Positions 26,960-36,600 of a DNA stretch of 64,000 nucleotides are shown piece by piece; position 1 is the stretch's first letter; each line of letters begins with the position of its first letter. Under the pieces are notes generated by a model, which did not search any database, was not told where the DNA came from, and was given only the letters and a program-made list of their open reading frames with translations. The DNA is from CAZSNT01 sp964607765 (lineage in GTDB: Bacteria; Verrucomicrobiota; Lentisphaeria; Oligosphaerales; JABHEG01), in NCBI GenBank assembly GCA_964607765.1, contig CAZSNT010000003.1, forward strand, positions 62,001 through 126,000, written 5' to 3'. The position numbers and the translations under genes are program-made.

Positions 26960-28152
26960 ATGCTGAGGCGATGGAGTTGGCCGATGAGCCTGAGCGGCAT
27001 GCGGCAGAGGTGCTGGGAGCATGACTACTGTGCACCGTGTTTCTACCTGATCACGGTGGTTACCGGGCCGCGGCGGGAGTGTCTGGGCGTGCTGAAGGCG
27101 GGAGCCAGGGTCGAGCTTTCGCCACTCGGCGAAGTGGTCCGAGACGTCTGGCGCCGGACCTCCGCGGTTTACCACACCGTCGAGGCCTGCGAGTGCGTGG
27201 TGATGCCGGATCATTTCCACGGCATCCTGTGGGTGAAAGAGCGTCTCACGCGCCCCATGGGGCATGTTGTGAAGGCGTTTAAGCGCGTGAGTGGGGGGGA
27301 ATGCAGGAGCAAGGGGCTGCTCCTGCAACCGAACCCGGGGCTGCTCCTGCAACCGAACCCGGGGCTGCTCCTGCAACCGAACCCCGGTTCGGTGTCGGCG
27401 GCGGCCCCCGCCGCCGAGCCTTGGAACCCGGGGCTGCTCCTGCAACCGAACCCCGGTTCGGTGTCGGCGGCGGCCCCCGCCGCCGAGCCCTCGTCCCCCG
27501 CCGCCGAGCTTTGGCAGGAGGGCTTCCAGGACAGCATCCTGTTGCGGCGAGGCCAGCTCAAGGCGATGGTGAAGTACATCGCGGACAACCCCGGCGCCTG
27601 GCTGTCAAGCGTGCCAACCCGGAGCTGTTTACCGTCGTGACCAGGCAGCGGGTAACCCCGAATCGCTCGTGCGCCATGATCGGTAGCCGCCACCTGCTCG
27701 ACCACCCGTTGAAGCGCCAGATCCAGATTTCGCGGGGTGTCTCTGCGGCAGCTCTGCAGCAGAAGATGGAGGAGTTGCGCTATGCGGCCGAGCATGGTGC
27801 TGTGCTGGTGTCGCCCTGCATCAGCCTTGGCGAGAAAGCGATCGCCCGCGCGGTCATGGATGCCGGGCGGCCGCTGATTGTGCTCCTGGCGAATGGCTTT
27901 CCCCCCTGCTACAAGCCGCCCGGGCGCTACTTCGATGCCTGCGCCGAGGGCCGCCTGCTCCTGCTCGCCCCCTTCCCTTACCAGCGCCGGCGGCGCACCA
28001 TCACCCGTGAGCAGTGTCTGGTGCTGAACGAGTGGGCGGCAGCTGTTGCCCGGTGGCAAGGGGCTGCCGCCGGCACTGAACCGGGTTCGGTGGCGGGAGC
28101 GGCCACCGCTGCCGCGCATCCCCCGGCGGCAAGGGGTTGCCGCCGGCACTGA
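26960..28152 (+). pseudogene. REP-associated tyrosine transposase (RAYT) with C-terminal Rossmann-like domain, frameshifted
   Basis: ATG 26960 has AAAGGAG three bases upstream. The N-terminal part is a Y1 (IS200-type) transposase: 'FYLITVVTGPR', 'LGEVVRDVW' and the HUH-like 'VMPDHFHGIL'. The usual 'LWQ.G..D.ILLR.GQL.AM..YI.DNP' follows, but between 'FKRVSGG' and 'LWQEGF' lies an in-frame repeat insertion (27302-27489). The frame breaks near 27589-27592, where one C seems missing from a C-run: 'YIADNP' continues as 'RRLAVKRANPELFTVV' in the next frame. The second part has 'GAVLVSPCISLGEKAIARAV' and 'GRLLLLAPFPY', reminiscent of SLOG/DprA-like Rossmann domains (tentative). The gene ends in a second repeat block. 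It may be inactive, programmed to frameshift, or a sequencing error. Confidence 0.8.
27302..27489 (+). repeat. In-frame REP-type repeat array inside the RAYT gene
   Basis: Four copies of a 24-base unit (starting GGGGCTGCTCCTGCAACC; 27313, 27337, 27361, 27430) encode GLLLQPNP. The third and fourth are each followed by a 36-base GC-rich hairpin unit (27385-27420, 27454-27489), giving a 69-base period. All lengths are multiples of three, so the frame is kept. The array opens with a 10-bp perfect stem (TGCAGGAGCA/TGCTCCTGCA) around an AGGGGC loop, and the 36-base units form a 9-bp stem around GCCCC. Confidence 0.9.
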
Positions 28153-28190
28153 ACCGGGTTCGGTGGCAGGAGCGGCCCCCGCTGCCGCGC
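28052..28190 (+). repeat. Second REP-type array at the RAYT 3' end
   Basis: Two 66-base copies (28052-28117, 28125-28190) separated by seven bases. Each has GGYGGCAAGGGGYTGCCGCC, a stem-loop with a GGGG loop, then ACTGAACCGGGTTCGGTGGC and a GC-rich tail. The shared CGGGTTCGG block links it to the array at 27302 and the single element at 4808. The last codons and the stop of the RAYT second frame lie inside the second copy. The following 124 bases up to the next gene start hold nothing else I can support. Confidence 0.85.
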
Positions 28191-28314
28191 ACTCTTCGGC
28201 CCGGTTGTTTGGCCGAGTTCTTACAATAAAGTGATGCGGGGCAGACGTGTCCCGAAACCAGGGCGAAGCCCAGAGACCGGATGGCGGCGGCAAAATAGAG
28301 GGACGAGGCAGGCA

Positions 28315-31300
28315 ATGACGTCTGTGCGGAAGCGGAAGCGCAGGAACGCGAAGGCAGACTGGAGGGGTTTGCTCCTCTGCCTTCTCACACTGGGCACAAC
28401 CGTCGAAGCAGAAGGCGTTCGCTCTTGGGGATTCGACGGACAGGCCAATGACGGTCTTTCCGCGGTAGGTGGCAGGGCCAGGTTCGCCACCGCCGAAGAG
28501 CTGCCCGGCGTTCAGCGCAGAGCGGTTGCTCTGGGTGTCTCGGAAGGTGACGCCCAGTACCTCGAAGGGGCTGCCCCGGGGATCGGCCCAAGCTACACGA
28601 TTGAGGCATGGATCCACCCCACCGACGTATCCGAGCGATGGCAGCGCCTGGTTCTCTGCTGGGGCAGACAGAAACGCTACCACTTTGCCATCCACAACGG
28701 CACGGTCAGCCTGTACCATGCGCAGGCGGATGGTGGCGAGTGTTTCGCTGAAGGGGGCCGAGTCGTGGCTCACCGTTGGCACCACATCGTGGGTGTCGCC
28801 AGGGCCGATCAGAAGCGGATTGAGGTGTACCTGAACGGCAAGCTCGCAACTTCCACGGCCTTCGATGGTACGCTCAGGGACGTGAACAACGAGAAGCTCG
28901 GGATCGGTGATTCAGCCGGAACGCCTCACGTGAGGAACCGGTACCGGGGGTACATCGACAGCATCACCATCTGGGATCAGGCGCTCTCGCCTGCCGTGAT
29001 CGCTGACCGGGCGGCTGCCAGGCAGGTAGCAATCGATCTGCCGTCGCGGGAAGATCTCCAGATCCGGCAGTCACTTGAGGAACTCCCGCCCCTCGGAAAG
29101 GCGATCCGCCTGGAGGAACTGGCGCGTGCGGGGAAGCTGTCTGATGAGCTTGCGGCGATGGCAGGTAACATGCTCGACCACGAAGACCTCTTTGTCCGTG
29201 CGATGGCGGAGTGGGCCATCGCACGTCGGATCGGCCGGGACAACAACCACGAAGAGGCAAAATGGACGGCGTCCGGCGATGCCCCGTGGTTCAGAAAATG
29301 GTTGGCCATCCCGCTGAGCGATCGGATTGAGATGGACTGGTGCCGGCAGGCCGTCTCTCTGGGCATCCATGATGACACGGTCAAGCTGAAGGCATCCATC
29401 GACGAGAAGATTGCGCGAAATGGGGCACGCGAGCTTGGGGAGGTCCGCAAGAAGATGGATGGCTCGACGGACACTGGCAGACTCCGCAAACTCTGGCTTG
29501 AGGCGCGCCGAATCAACCGGCCTCTCGTGTTTGCCAAGGCACGGCTCGGTTTCGATGAGATCATCCTTTACAACCGATACGCACTGCACTACAAGCCGAA
29601 CGTCTGCGGCGTGCACACCAGCTGGTCCTACAAGCCGGGTGGTGACATCGTCATCGTATCGGGTTTGGGGAGTCCCCGGGGCGAACGGTCCCTGATTGAG
29701 GGGCAGCTTGGGCCGGGACACGTACACGGATTCGATCTGTGGTTCGACGGGGACAAGGTCGTCTTCGCGTGGGCCAGTCAGCCCGAGTGGCCGCCCCGCT
29801 ACTCCACACGCTGGCCACGCCGGGGCAACGACTGCTTTGCCTTCGAACTGCGGAACACAACGACGCCGCCGCATCTATACGAAATGAATATTGCCCGCAG
29901 GTCTGTTACGCAGCTGACCGACCACAACTTCTGGACTGATGTCGAGCCCGTCTATTGTCCCGATGGCACGATCGCCTTCACGTCCGATCGCTCCGCACAT
30001 TCCCCGTCATGCGATGGCACAATGAACGATCTGACCGATCACAACCTGTACTCGCTTTCCGCCGATCGGAAGCGCATCCGAAGACTGACGAACCAGAAGG
30101 ATGTTGACATGCATCCCCATCTCCTCGACAACGGGCTGATTGCCTACCTGCGCTGGGAGTATCAGGAACGCCATTTCTGGGATGTGCACTCGGTCTGGAC
30201 AGTCAGGCCGGACGGCACGATGTCGGACGCCCTGTTCAAGCAGCACCTCGGTGCTCCTCTGTCGGTACGGGATGCCCGATCGATTCCCGGTACCAACAAG
30301 CTCGTCGCCATCGCCGCTGGACACCATGCTCTGCCCAAAGGTCCCGTCGTCATTCTCGACCCCAGCGCCGGGGTCAACGCCCAGAGGGGGATCGAGACGC
30401 TAACGGTCGGCTCCCGGCCGCAGGAGACGTCGAGGTTCAAATGGAAGCGCACGTGGGACAAGCAGGTTGTCGAAGATGGTGGCGTACAGGTGAACGGCGG
30501 TTTCTTCATGATGCCCTATGCGGCCTCGGAGAAGGCGTTTCTCGTATCCTATGCCTATGGGAACCGGGCGGCGCGCAGGTACAGAAACCAGCACGCCGAC
30601 GTGGATTCGAACGGCTTGGGCATCTATTTGATCGACAGCAGCGGCAGCATGGAGCTGGTCTATCGCAGTCCGCTGTTCTCTTGTTACGGCGCGATTCCCT
30701 ATCAACGGCGTGTGAAGCCAGCCGTCTTGCCTGACGCCGTCGATATCACGAAAAACTACGCCACCTGCAGCATTCCGGATATATACGAGGGCATGGACGG
30801 CGTCGAGCGCGGCACCGTGAAGTACATCCGCATCGCCGAAGCCTTGCCTTGGCCCATTGTCCCCGGGGAAGGCGTCAAACGCTGGGACAAGAGCAACCGC
30901 TGGTGTCCCGTGCGCGTTATCGGCACAGTGCCTGTCGAGGACGACGGTTCCGCTCATTTCAGAGTACCGGTGGCAGATCATGCATCTGTCTACTTCCAGG
31001 CGTTGGACGAGAATCACATGGAGATTCGGCGCATGCGTTCCAGCGTCTCATTCCAACCAGGCGAACGCCGAAGCTGTAACGGCTGCCACGAAACCGCCGG
31101 CATCTCGCCGTCGAGCAGACAGGGAACGGCCGCGGCCCGTGCCGCCGACATGCCCGTGCCGCCCGAGTGGGGCGCTAACCGTCAGCTCGCATTCGGCTGG
31201 ATGATCCAGCCGATCCTCGACAGACATTGCGTGAGTTGCCATGGGACCGATGCCCCGAAGAAGGGACTTGACCTGACCGAAGGGAAGGCCTACGGCGCCA

Positions 31301-31653
31301 TTCACAGGGCAAAGCTCCTTTCGTTGTCGCCCATGCGGGGAGACGGCAGTGTCACCAAACCATACCAGTACGGTTCCCACAAGAGCCGGTTGATCACACA
31401 GCTTCTCAGAGCCGACACGCCTTGCAACGCTGGACTCTCGGAACATGAGTGGATTCGGCTTGTGACCTGGGTCGATGCCAACGCGCCGAACCGCGACGGG
31501 ATGCGGAGCAAGCGGACGGCCGATGGCAGGAACTGGATATGGGAGCCCTACGAATGGAAGGATCCCTGGGCGCCTCCGGCAGGGATTTCCGCAAAAGGCG
31601 AGTACGTTAAGATGCCCCGCAACAAGTGGCTGACAGAGCTTGAAGACAAGTAG
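28315..31653 (+). CDS. Secreted HZS-alpha-like dihaem protein with N-terminal LamG domain
   Basis: About 1112 residues from ATG 28315, which gives a signal-like start (basic 'RKRKRRNAK', then 'GLLLCLLTLGTTVEAEG'). Residues ~30-240 are a LamG/concanavalin-like lectin domain ('SYTIEAWIHPTD', 'WHHIVGVA', 'IEVYLNGK'). The middle has WD/PD40-like repeats ('TQLTDHNFWTDVEP', 'HPHLLDNGLIAYLRWEY'), typical of proteins related to hydrazine synthase alpha. Two c-type haem sites follow: CNGCH (921-925) and CVSCH (972-976). The same core recurs in the giant protein at 33641. In this setting it is more likely an envelope redox or binding protein of PVC bacteria than part of hydrazine synthesis. It lies directly upstream of a sulfatase. 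Confidence 0.75.
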   Translation: MTSVRKRKRRNAKADWRGLLLCLLTLGTTVEAEGVRSWGFDGQANDGLSAVGGRARFATAEELPGVQRRAVALGVSEGDAQYLEGAAPGIGPSYTIEAWIHPTDVSERWQRLVLCWGRQKRYHFAIHNGTVSLYHAQADGGECFAEGGRVVAHRWHHIVGVARADQKRIEVYLNGKLATSTAFDGTLRDVNNEKLGIGDSAGTPHVRNRYRGYIDSITIWDQALSPAVIADRAAARQVAIDLPSREDLQIRQSLEELPPLGKAIRLEELARAGKLSDELAAMAGNMLDHEDLFVRAMAEWAIARRIGRDNNHEEAKWTASGDAPWFRKWLAIPLSDRIEMDWCRQAVSLGIHDDTVKLKASIDEKIARNGARELGEVRKKMDGSTDTGRLRKLWLEARRINRPLVFAKARLGFDEIILYNRYALHYKPNVCGVHTSWSYKPGGDIVIVSGLGSPRGERSLIEGQLGPGHVHGFDLWFDGDKVVFAWASQPEWPPRYSTRWPRRGNDCFAFELRNTTTPPHLYEMNIARRSVTQLTDHNFWTDVEPVYCPDGTIAFTSDRSAHSPSCDGTMNDLTDHNLYSLSADRKRIRRLTNQKDVDMHPHLLDNGLIAYLRWEYQERHFWDVHSVWTVRPDGTMSDALFKQHLGAPLSVRDARSIPGTNKLVAIAAGHHALPKGPVVILDPSAGVNAQRGIETLTVGSRPQETSRFKWKRTWDKQVVEDGGVQVNGGFFMMPYAASEKAFLVSYAYGNRAARRYRNQHADVDSNGLGIYLIDSSGSMELVYRSPLFSCYGAIPYQRRVKPAVLPDAVDITKNYATCSIPDIYEGMDGVERGTVKYIRIAEALPWPIVPGEGVKRWDKSNRWCPVRVIGTVPVEDDGSAHFRVPVADHASVYFQALDENHMEIRRMRSSVSFQPGERRSCNGCHETAGISPSSRQGTAAARAADMPVPPEWGANRQLAFGWMIQPILDRHCVSCHGTDAPKKGLDLTEGKAYGAIHRAKLLSLSPMRGDGSVTKPYQYGSHKSRLITQLLRADTPCNAGLSEHEWIRLVTWVDANAPNRDGMRSKRTADGRNWIWEPYEWKDPWAPPAGISAKGEYVKMPRNKWLTELEDK

Positions 31654-31690
31654 GTCGGGCCGTGATCTCACTGGAAGGAACGCAGAGAAC

Positions 31691-33568
31691 ATGACAACAA
31701 GAATGGTCCTCGCTGCAGTATTCGGGCTGAGCGCCCTTCTGTCGGCTGTCCCCGTGGAGTCTCTGCGGGGCGCCCGCCCCAACATCGTTCTGATCATGCC
31801 CGACGACGTCAGCTACGGGTCGATCGGCGCCTACGGCGGCACGAAACCGTCGCCGAATATTGACACGCTTTACAGACGGGGGTTTCGCTTCGAGGACTTC
31901 CACGTCTCGCCCACGTGCTCGCCGACCAGGGCTGCACTCCTGACCGGGCGTCACGAGTGCTACGCCGGAGTGACCCACACCATCAAGATGCGCGATCGAC
32001 TGAGCCTGAAATCCCGGACCGTGGCCGACATGCTCAAAGCGGCGGGCTACACCACGGGCATTTTCGGCAAGTGGCACTTGGGCGACGAGGAAGCCTACCG
32101 TCCCGACAAGCGTGGGTTCGACGAGGTCTACATCCATGGGGCAGGAGGCATTGGTCAGAACTACACGCACTCGGCGGACTTCCCCAACAACGACTACAAC
32201 AACCCCGTGCTCTACCACAACGGGAAAGTCATCGAGACGAAGGGGTTCTGTACCGACCTCTTTTTTGACCAGGGCATCCGCTGGATCGAGGAGCAGCAGA
32301 AGAGGAAGAAACCGTTCTTCTGTTACATCCCGCTCAACGTCAATCACGGTCCGAAAATCCCCCCGATCCTTCTCGACGGCAGCAAGGGCGATTCCATGAT
32401 CAACCTTGACAGGAACGTCGGCAAGATGATGCGGTTCCTCCACAACACGGGACTCAGCAAGAACACACTGTTGATCTACATGACAGACAATGGGGCTAAC
32501 AGTGGAAACAAGAAACTCCGGGGCGGAAAAGGAAGTCCCTACGAGGGCGGCACCCGGGTGCCCTGTATCATGTACTGGAGAGGGAAGATGGAAGGAGGCG
32601 TCAGCTGCGACTATCTGTCCGGTCACATCGACTTCTTCCCCACGTTCGCCGAGCTTGCCGGGTCGACCGAACCGGCGCCGGGCGACAAGAAATGGGATGG
32701 CCGCAGTCTTCTGCCCTTCATGGCGGATCCAACCGCCACGGGACCGGAACGGTACTGGATTTCGCACAAGACCCGGTGGGGAGAAGCCGCCGCCGCAAAG
32801 TACTCGAACTGCGCGATCCGGGACGCGCGCTACAAGCTCGTCATGCTCAAGGCGGGCAAATCGGAGCTCTACGACCTCGTCGAGGATGTTCATGAGAAGA
32901 ACGACATTCTGGCCCAGCATCCCGGGATTGCGGAGAAATTGAAAGCCGAGTACGACGCTTGGTGGGAAGACATCCAGCCCTACCTCGTGAACGATCATCT
33001 GAAGGATGTCCCCGAGACCTGCAAGCCCTACCACGAGTTGTACCGGGAGCAGTTCGGTCAGACGAAGTTCGAGGCGGCCATGAAACTGATGACCTGGGCC
33101 GGAGGCAAACCCTACGGCAAGAAGCGCGGCAAGAAGCCGGCTCCCCATGCCAAGGCAGCACCCCGCGAGCCGCAAGCTCCGACCAAAGACGGAACCGTCT
33201 CGATCACGGCGGAAACTGCGACGCTTGTGGGTAAGGGCTTCTTCCGCCACCCCGAGCGCGGGGACATCGCCAGGTGGACCAACGCGACGGATAAGCTGGT
33301 CTGGCAGTTGAAAGGGGCAAAACCGGGCCGCTACACGGTGGAAATCACCTATGGCTCTGCACCATCGGGGAACCCGTTCCGCCTGACTGCGGGCGAAGCC
33401 AGCTTGGAGGCCAAGACCAAGGCCACAGGATCCTGGGGCAAGTACGAAACCGTTTCCCTGGGTAGCATACAGATCAGCGGGGACCAGACCACCATCACCT
33501 TGGCGCCCATAGAGAAACCCAAGTCCGGCTTGATGAACTTCAGGAGCATGCGACTCATTCCGGAGTAG
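31691..33568 (+). CDS. Exported sulfatase with C-terminal beta-domain
   Basis: About 625 residues from ATG 31691, preceded by GGAAGGA; a signal peptide ends around 'PVESLRGA'. Core motifs: 'RPNIVLIMPDDVSYG', formylglycine site CSPTR (Cys76), 'GIFGKWHLGDEE' and 'YMTDNGANSG'. A lysine-rich linker ('GKKRGKKP') leads to a C-terminal beta-sandwich ('DIARWTNATDKLVWQL', 'GRYTVEITYGS') resembling carbohydrate-binding modules attached to arylsulfatases. Unlike several sulfatases in this window it is clearly exported. It lies 37 bases after the HZS-alpha-like gene and 72 bases before the giant fusion gene, so the three are probably one transcript. Confidence 0.9.
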   Translation: MTTRMVLAAVFGLSALLSAVPVESLRGARPNIVLIMPDDVSYGSIGAYGGTKPSPNIDTLYRRGFRFEDFHVSPTCSPTRAALLTGRHECYAGVTHTIKMRDRLSLKSRTVADMLKAAGYTTGIFGKWHLGDEEAYRPDKRGFDEVYIHGAGGIGQNYTHSADFPNNDYNNPVLYHNGKVIETKGFCTDLFFDQGIRWIEEQQKRKKPFFCYIPLNVNHGPKIPPILLDGSKGDSMINLDRNVGKMMRFLHNTGLSKNTLLIYMTDNGANSGNKKLRGGKGSPYEGGTRVPCIMYWRGKMEGGVSCDYLSGHIDFFPTFAELAGSTEPAPGDKKWDGRSLLPFMADPTATGPERYWISHKTRWGEAAAAKYSNCAIRDARYKLVMLKAGKSELYDLVEDVHEKNDILAQHPGIAEKLKAEYDAWWEDIQPYLVNDHLKDVPETCKPYHELYREQFGQTKFEAAMKLMTWAGGKPYGKKRGKKPAPHAKAAPREPQAPTKDGTVSITAETATLVGKGFFRHPERGDIARWTNATDKLVWQLKGAKPGRYTVEITYGSAPSGNPFRLTAGEASLEAKTKATGSWGKYETVSLGSIQISGDQTTITLAPIEKPKSGLMNFRSMRLIPE

Positions 33569-33640
33569 TCGCCTCGAGCAAACCGCCCCTTCATAGGAGG
33601 GACGGGTGTTGAGTTCCCCCGCGCGAACAGGAGATAGCCC

Positions 33641-36600
33641 GTGGTACGCAGCCACTGCACCATCGCTTTGGCGTTCGGGCTCTTGATTGCTCTGCCCGTC
33701 GCCGGTGAGGACGCCGGTGTCACGGTGCAGCTGCAGGTTGACGCACTGCAGCCCAACACGTTTCGCTTTGCGGTCGCCAGGGCCCGGCATCTGCGCGTGC
33801 AGATCCTCGCCAGCTCTTCCCGTGGGCAGCCGGGCATCGACGAGATTGAGATATTCGGGCCGGAGTCTGACGAGAACCTGGCTCTGCACACCACCGGCGC
33901 CAAAGCCACTGCCTCCTCGTGCCTGCCCGGGTACGATAAGCACAAGATCGAGCATCTGAACGACGGACAGTACGGGAATCTCCGGAGCTGGATATCGGGC
34001 GCGAAGACGGGCTGGGCCCAGATCACGCTGCCGGAGGCCGTCAGGATCAACCAGATCGTGCTCTCACGGGACCGGGGCGGACGCCTTCGTGACCGCACGC
34101 CCGTTTCATTCGACATTCTCGTCTCCATGAACGGGAAGGAATGGGAGACTGTCAAGAAAGTGCGACCGCCCAAGGTGCAGGCGAGGGACAGGCGGAGGCC
34201 GAGGGATAGAAAGCAGCCGAAGCCCGCTGAATCGAACCCCTTCGCCTACCACAGCCCGGAAGCGCTCCGTCGAGCGCTCGATGACTTGGCGACCGCAGCG
34301 CCGGATCGGTTTCCCGACGCTGCGGACCTTGCACGGCAGGTGGATTCCTGGGCCGCAAGGTGGCCGGGCCTCATGGGGAAGATCACCGAGGGCGACAAAA
34401 CGGCCAGGACACAGGCTGCGGAGTTCGCACAACTGCAGAGGGAGATCCTGTTACGCAATCCGCTCCTAGATTTCGACACCGTTCTCCTCGTTAAGCGGCA
34501 CGTACGGCAGCTGGGGCTTCCGCTCAACTTCCACGGGCTCAGCTTCGAAAAGCGGGGCGGATACGACAACGAAATTGCGGCTTTGTCGTTGAAAGAGGGC
34601 ACGCTTCGGCGAGTCTGGCGCCCGGCGAAGGAAACCTACGTAGGCGAGGCCGACCTGCATTTCGACGGCCAACGGCTGATGTTCACCACGTTGGACGACA
34701 ACGACAGGTACCAGATCTACGAGACGAACATCGATGGCACGGGCCTACGGCAGATCAGCAAGAGCGCCCATCCCGACATCGACAACTACGACTCCGTCTA
34801 CTTGCCCGACGAACGCGTCATTTTCTCCAGTACCAGCGGGTTCCACGGCGTGCCCTGCCACGGCGGCAAAGGGGACGTGGCCAATCTTCACATCATGAAC
34901 TCCGACGGGACGGGCGTGCGGCGCCTGTGTTTCGAGCAGGACCACGACTGGTATCCTGTGATGCTCGCCAATGGTCGCGTCATGTACCTGCGCTGGGAGT
35001 ACACCGATTCCGCCCACTACTTCAGCCGCATCCTCATGCACATGAATCCCGACGGCACGGATCAGAAAGCGCTATACGGCAGCAACTCCTACTGGCCGAA
35101 TGCCATGTTTTACGCCCGCCCGCTGCCCGGTGAGACGAATCGCTTCGTCAGCATCGTCAGCGGGCACCACGGAGTCAAGAGAGCCGGACAGTTGTTCCTG
35201 TTCGACTGCACGAAAGGTCGACGCGAGGATACCGGCGTGGTGCAGCAGATCCCCGGCTGGGGCAAGGCGTTCAAAGGCGAGATTAAGGACAAGCTGGTGG
35301 ACGGTAAATGGCCGCAGTTTCTGCATCCTTTCCCACTGAGTGACAAGTACTTCCTGGTTTCCGTCAAGCTGACTCCCGAGGCTCCCTGGGGGTTGTATTT
35401 GGTGGACGTATTCGACAACCTGCTGCTGCTGAAACAGACGGATCAACACGCGTTGCTTGAGCCGATTCCTCTACGCGCGACGCCGCGTCCCCCGGTGATC
35501 CCGGACCGAGTTGATCTGGGGAGTCGAACGGCGACCTGCCTGATCCAGGACATCTACGAAGGCGGCGGTCTGCGCGGCGTGCCGCGCGGCACGGTCAAAC
35601 GGCTCCGGCTGTTCCAGTATGAATACGGGTATCGGATGATGGGGGGACACTACCTGATCGGCATGGAGAGCGGCTGGGACGTGCGCCGCATACTGGGCAC
35701 GGTCCCTGTTCACAAGGATGGCTCGACGTCGTTCATGATCCCGGCCAACACTCCGGTCGCCATCCAGCCGTTGGACGAGAATGGCCGGGCGCTGCAGCAG
35801 ATGCGCAGCTGGCTGGTGGGCATGCCCGGTGAGGTGGTCAGTTGCGTTGGATGCCATGAGAAACAGGACCAGGCACTGCCTGTGAAACGACCCGCGTATG
35901 CCAGCCGGAAGCCGTCTGTCCCCGAGCCTTGGCACGGCCCTGTGCGCGGGTTCAGTTTCGAGCGGGAAGTGCAGCCCGTGCTGAACCGTCATTGTGTCGG
36001 TTGCCACAAAGGACAGGCGGGGCGACCGGATTTCGCGCCCTCATCAGCGCGTCTCGGGACGGACAAGCAGATTTCCGGCTTCCCCAAGGCTTACTGGGCG
36101 TTGCACCCCTACGTTCGCCGCAACGGCCCCGAAGGGGATTACCACCTGCTGACGCCGCTGGAGTTCCACGCAAACACGAGTGAACTCGTTCAGATGCTGG
36201 AAAAGGGACATCACGATGTTGAGCTGGATCCGGAGGGATGGGATCGGCTCATAACCTGGATCGATCTGAACGTTCCTTACTACGGCACGTGGTCGGAGGT
36301 GCGCAAGGTCCCGGGTGACGCGATCAAACGTCGTATGGAAATGAAAGCGTTGTACGGCCTGATCTCTGAGGATGTGGAGACTCCCGGGCCCATGGCGGAT
36401 TACCCTCAGACGTTCCTGAAGCCGGCAGAGAGAACACGTCCACCCGAACGTATCCCCGACGTGCAGGGCTGGCCGTTTTCTCCGGAAGCCGCGCAGGATA
36501 TGCAGAGCGCGCTGTCCGGCACTCACGAGGCCCGGCTCGACCTGGGTGATGGCGTCACCATGGCACTGCAACGGATCCCTACGGGACGGTTTGTGATGGG

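Noticed and set aside
27313..27489. Possible CRISPR array
   Set aside because: Units are directly adjacent or nearly so, with no unique spacers of regular length, and they are translated in frame inside a transposase.
27211..28785. Minus-strand open frame of 524 codons across the RAYT region
   Set aside because: Antisense to the transposase and to the start of the HZS-alpha-like gene, with no recognisable motif; created by GC-rich repeats.
28315..36300. Evidence for anammox hydrazine synthesis
   Set aside because: Only HZS-alpha-like cores are present, with no beta/gamma subunits or hydrazine dehydrogenase, and the neighbours are sulfatases; such cores are common in other PVC bacteria.
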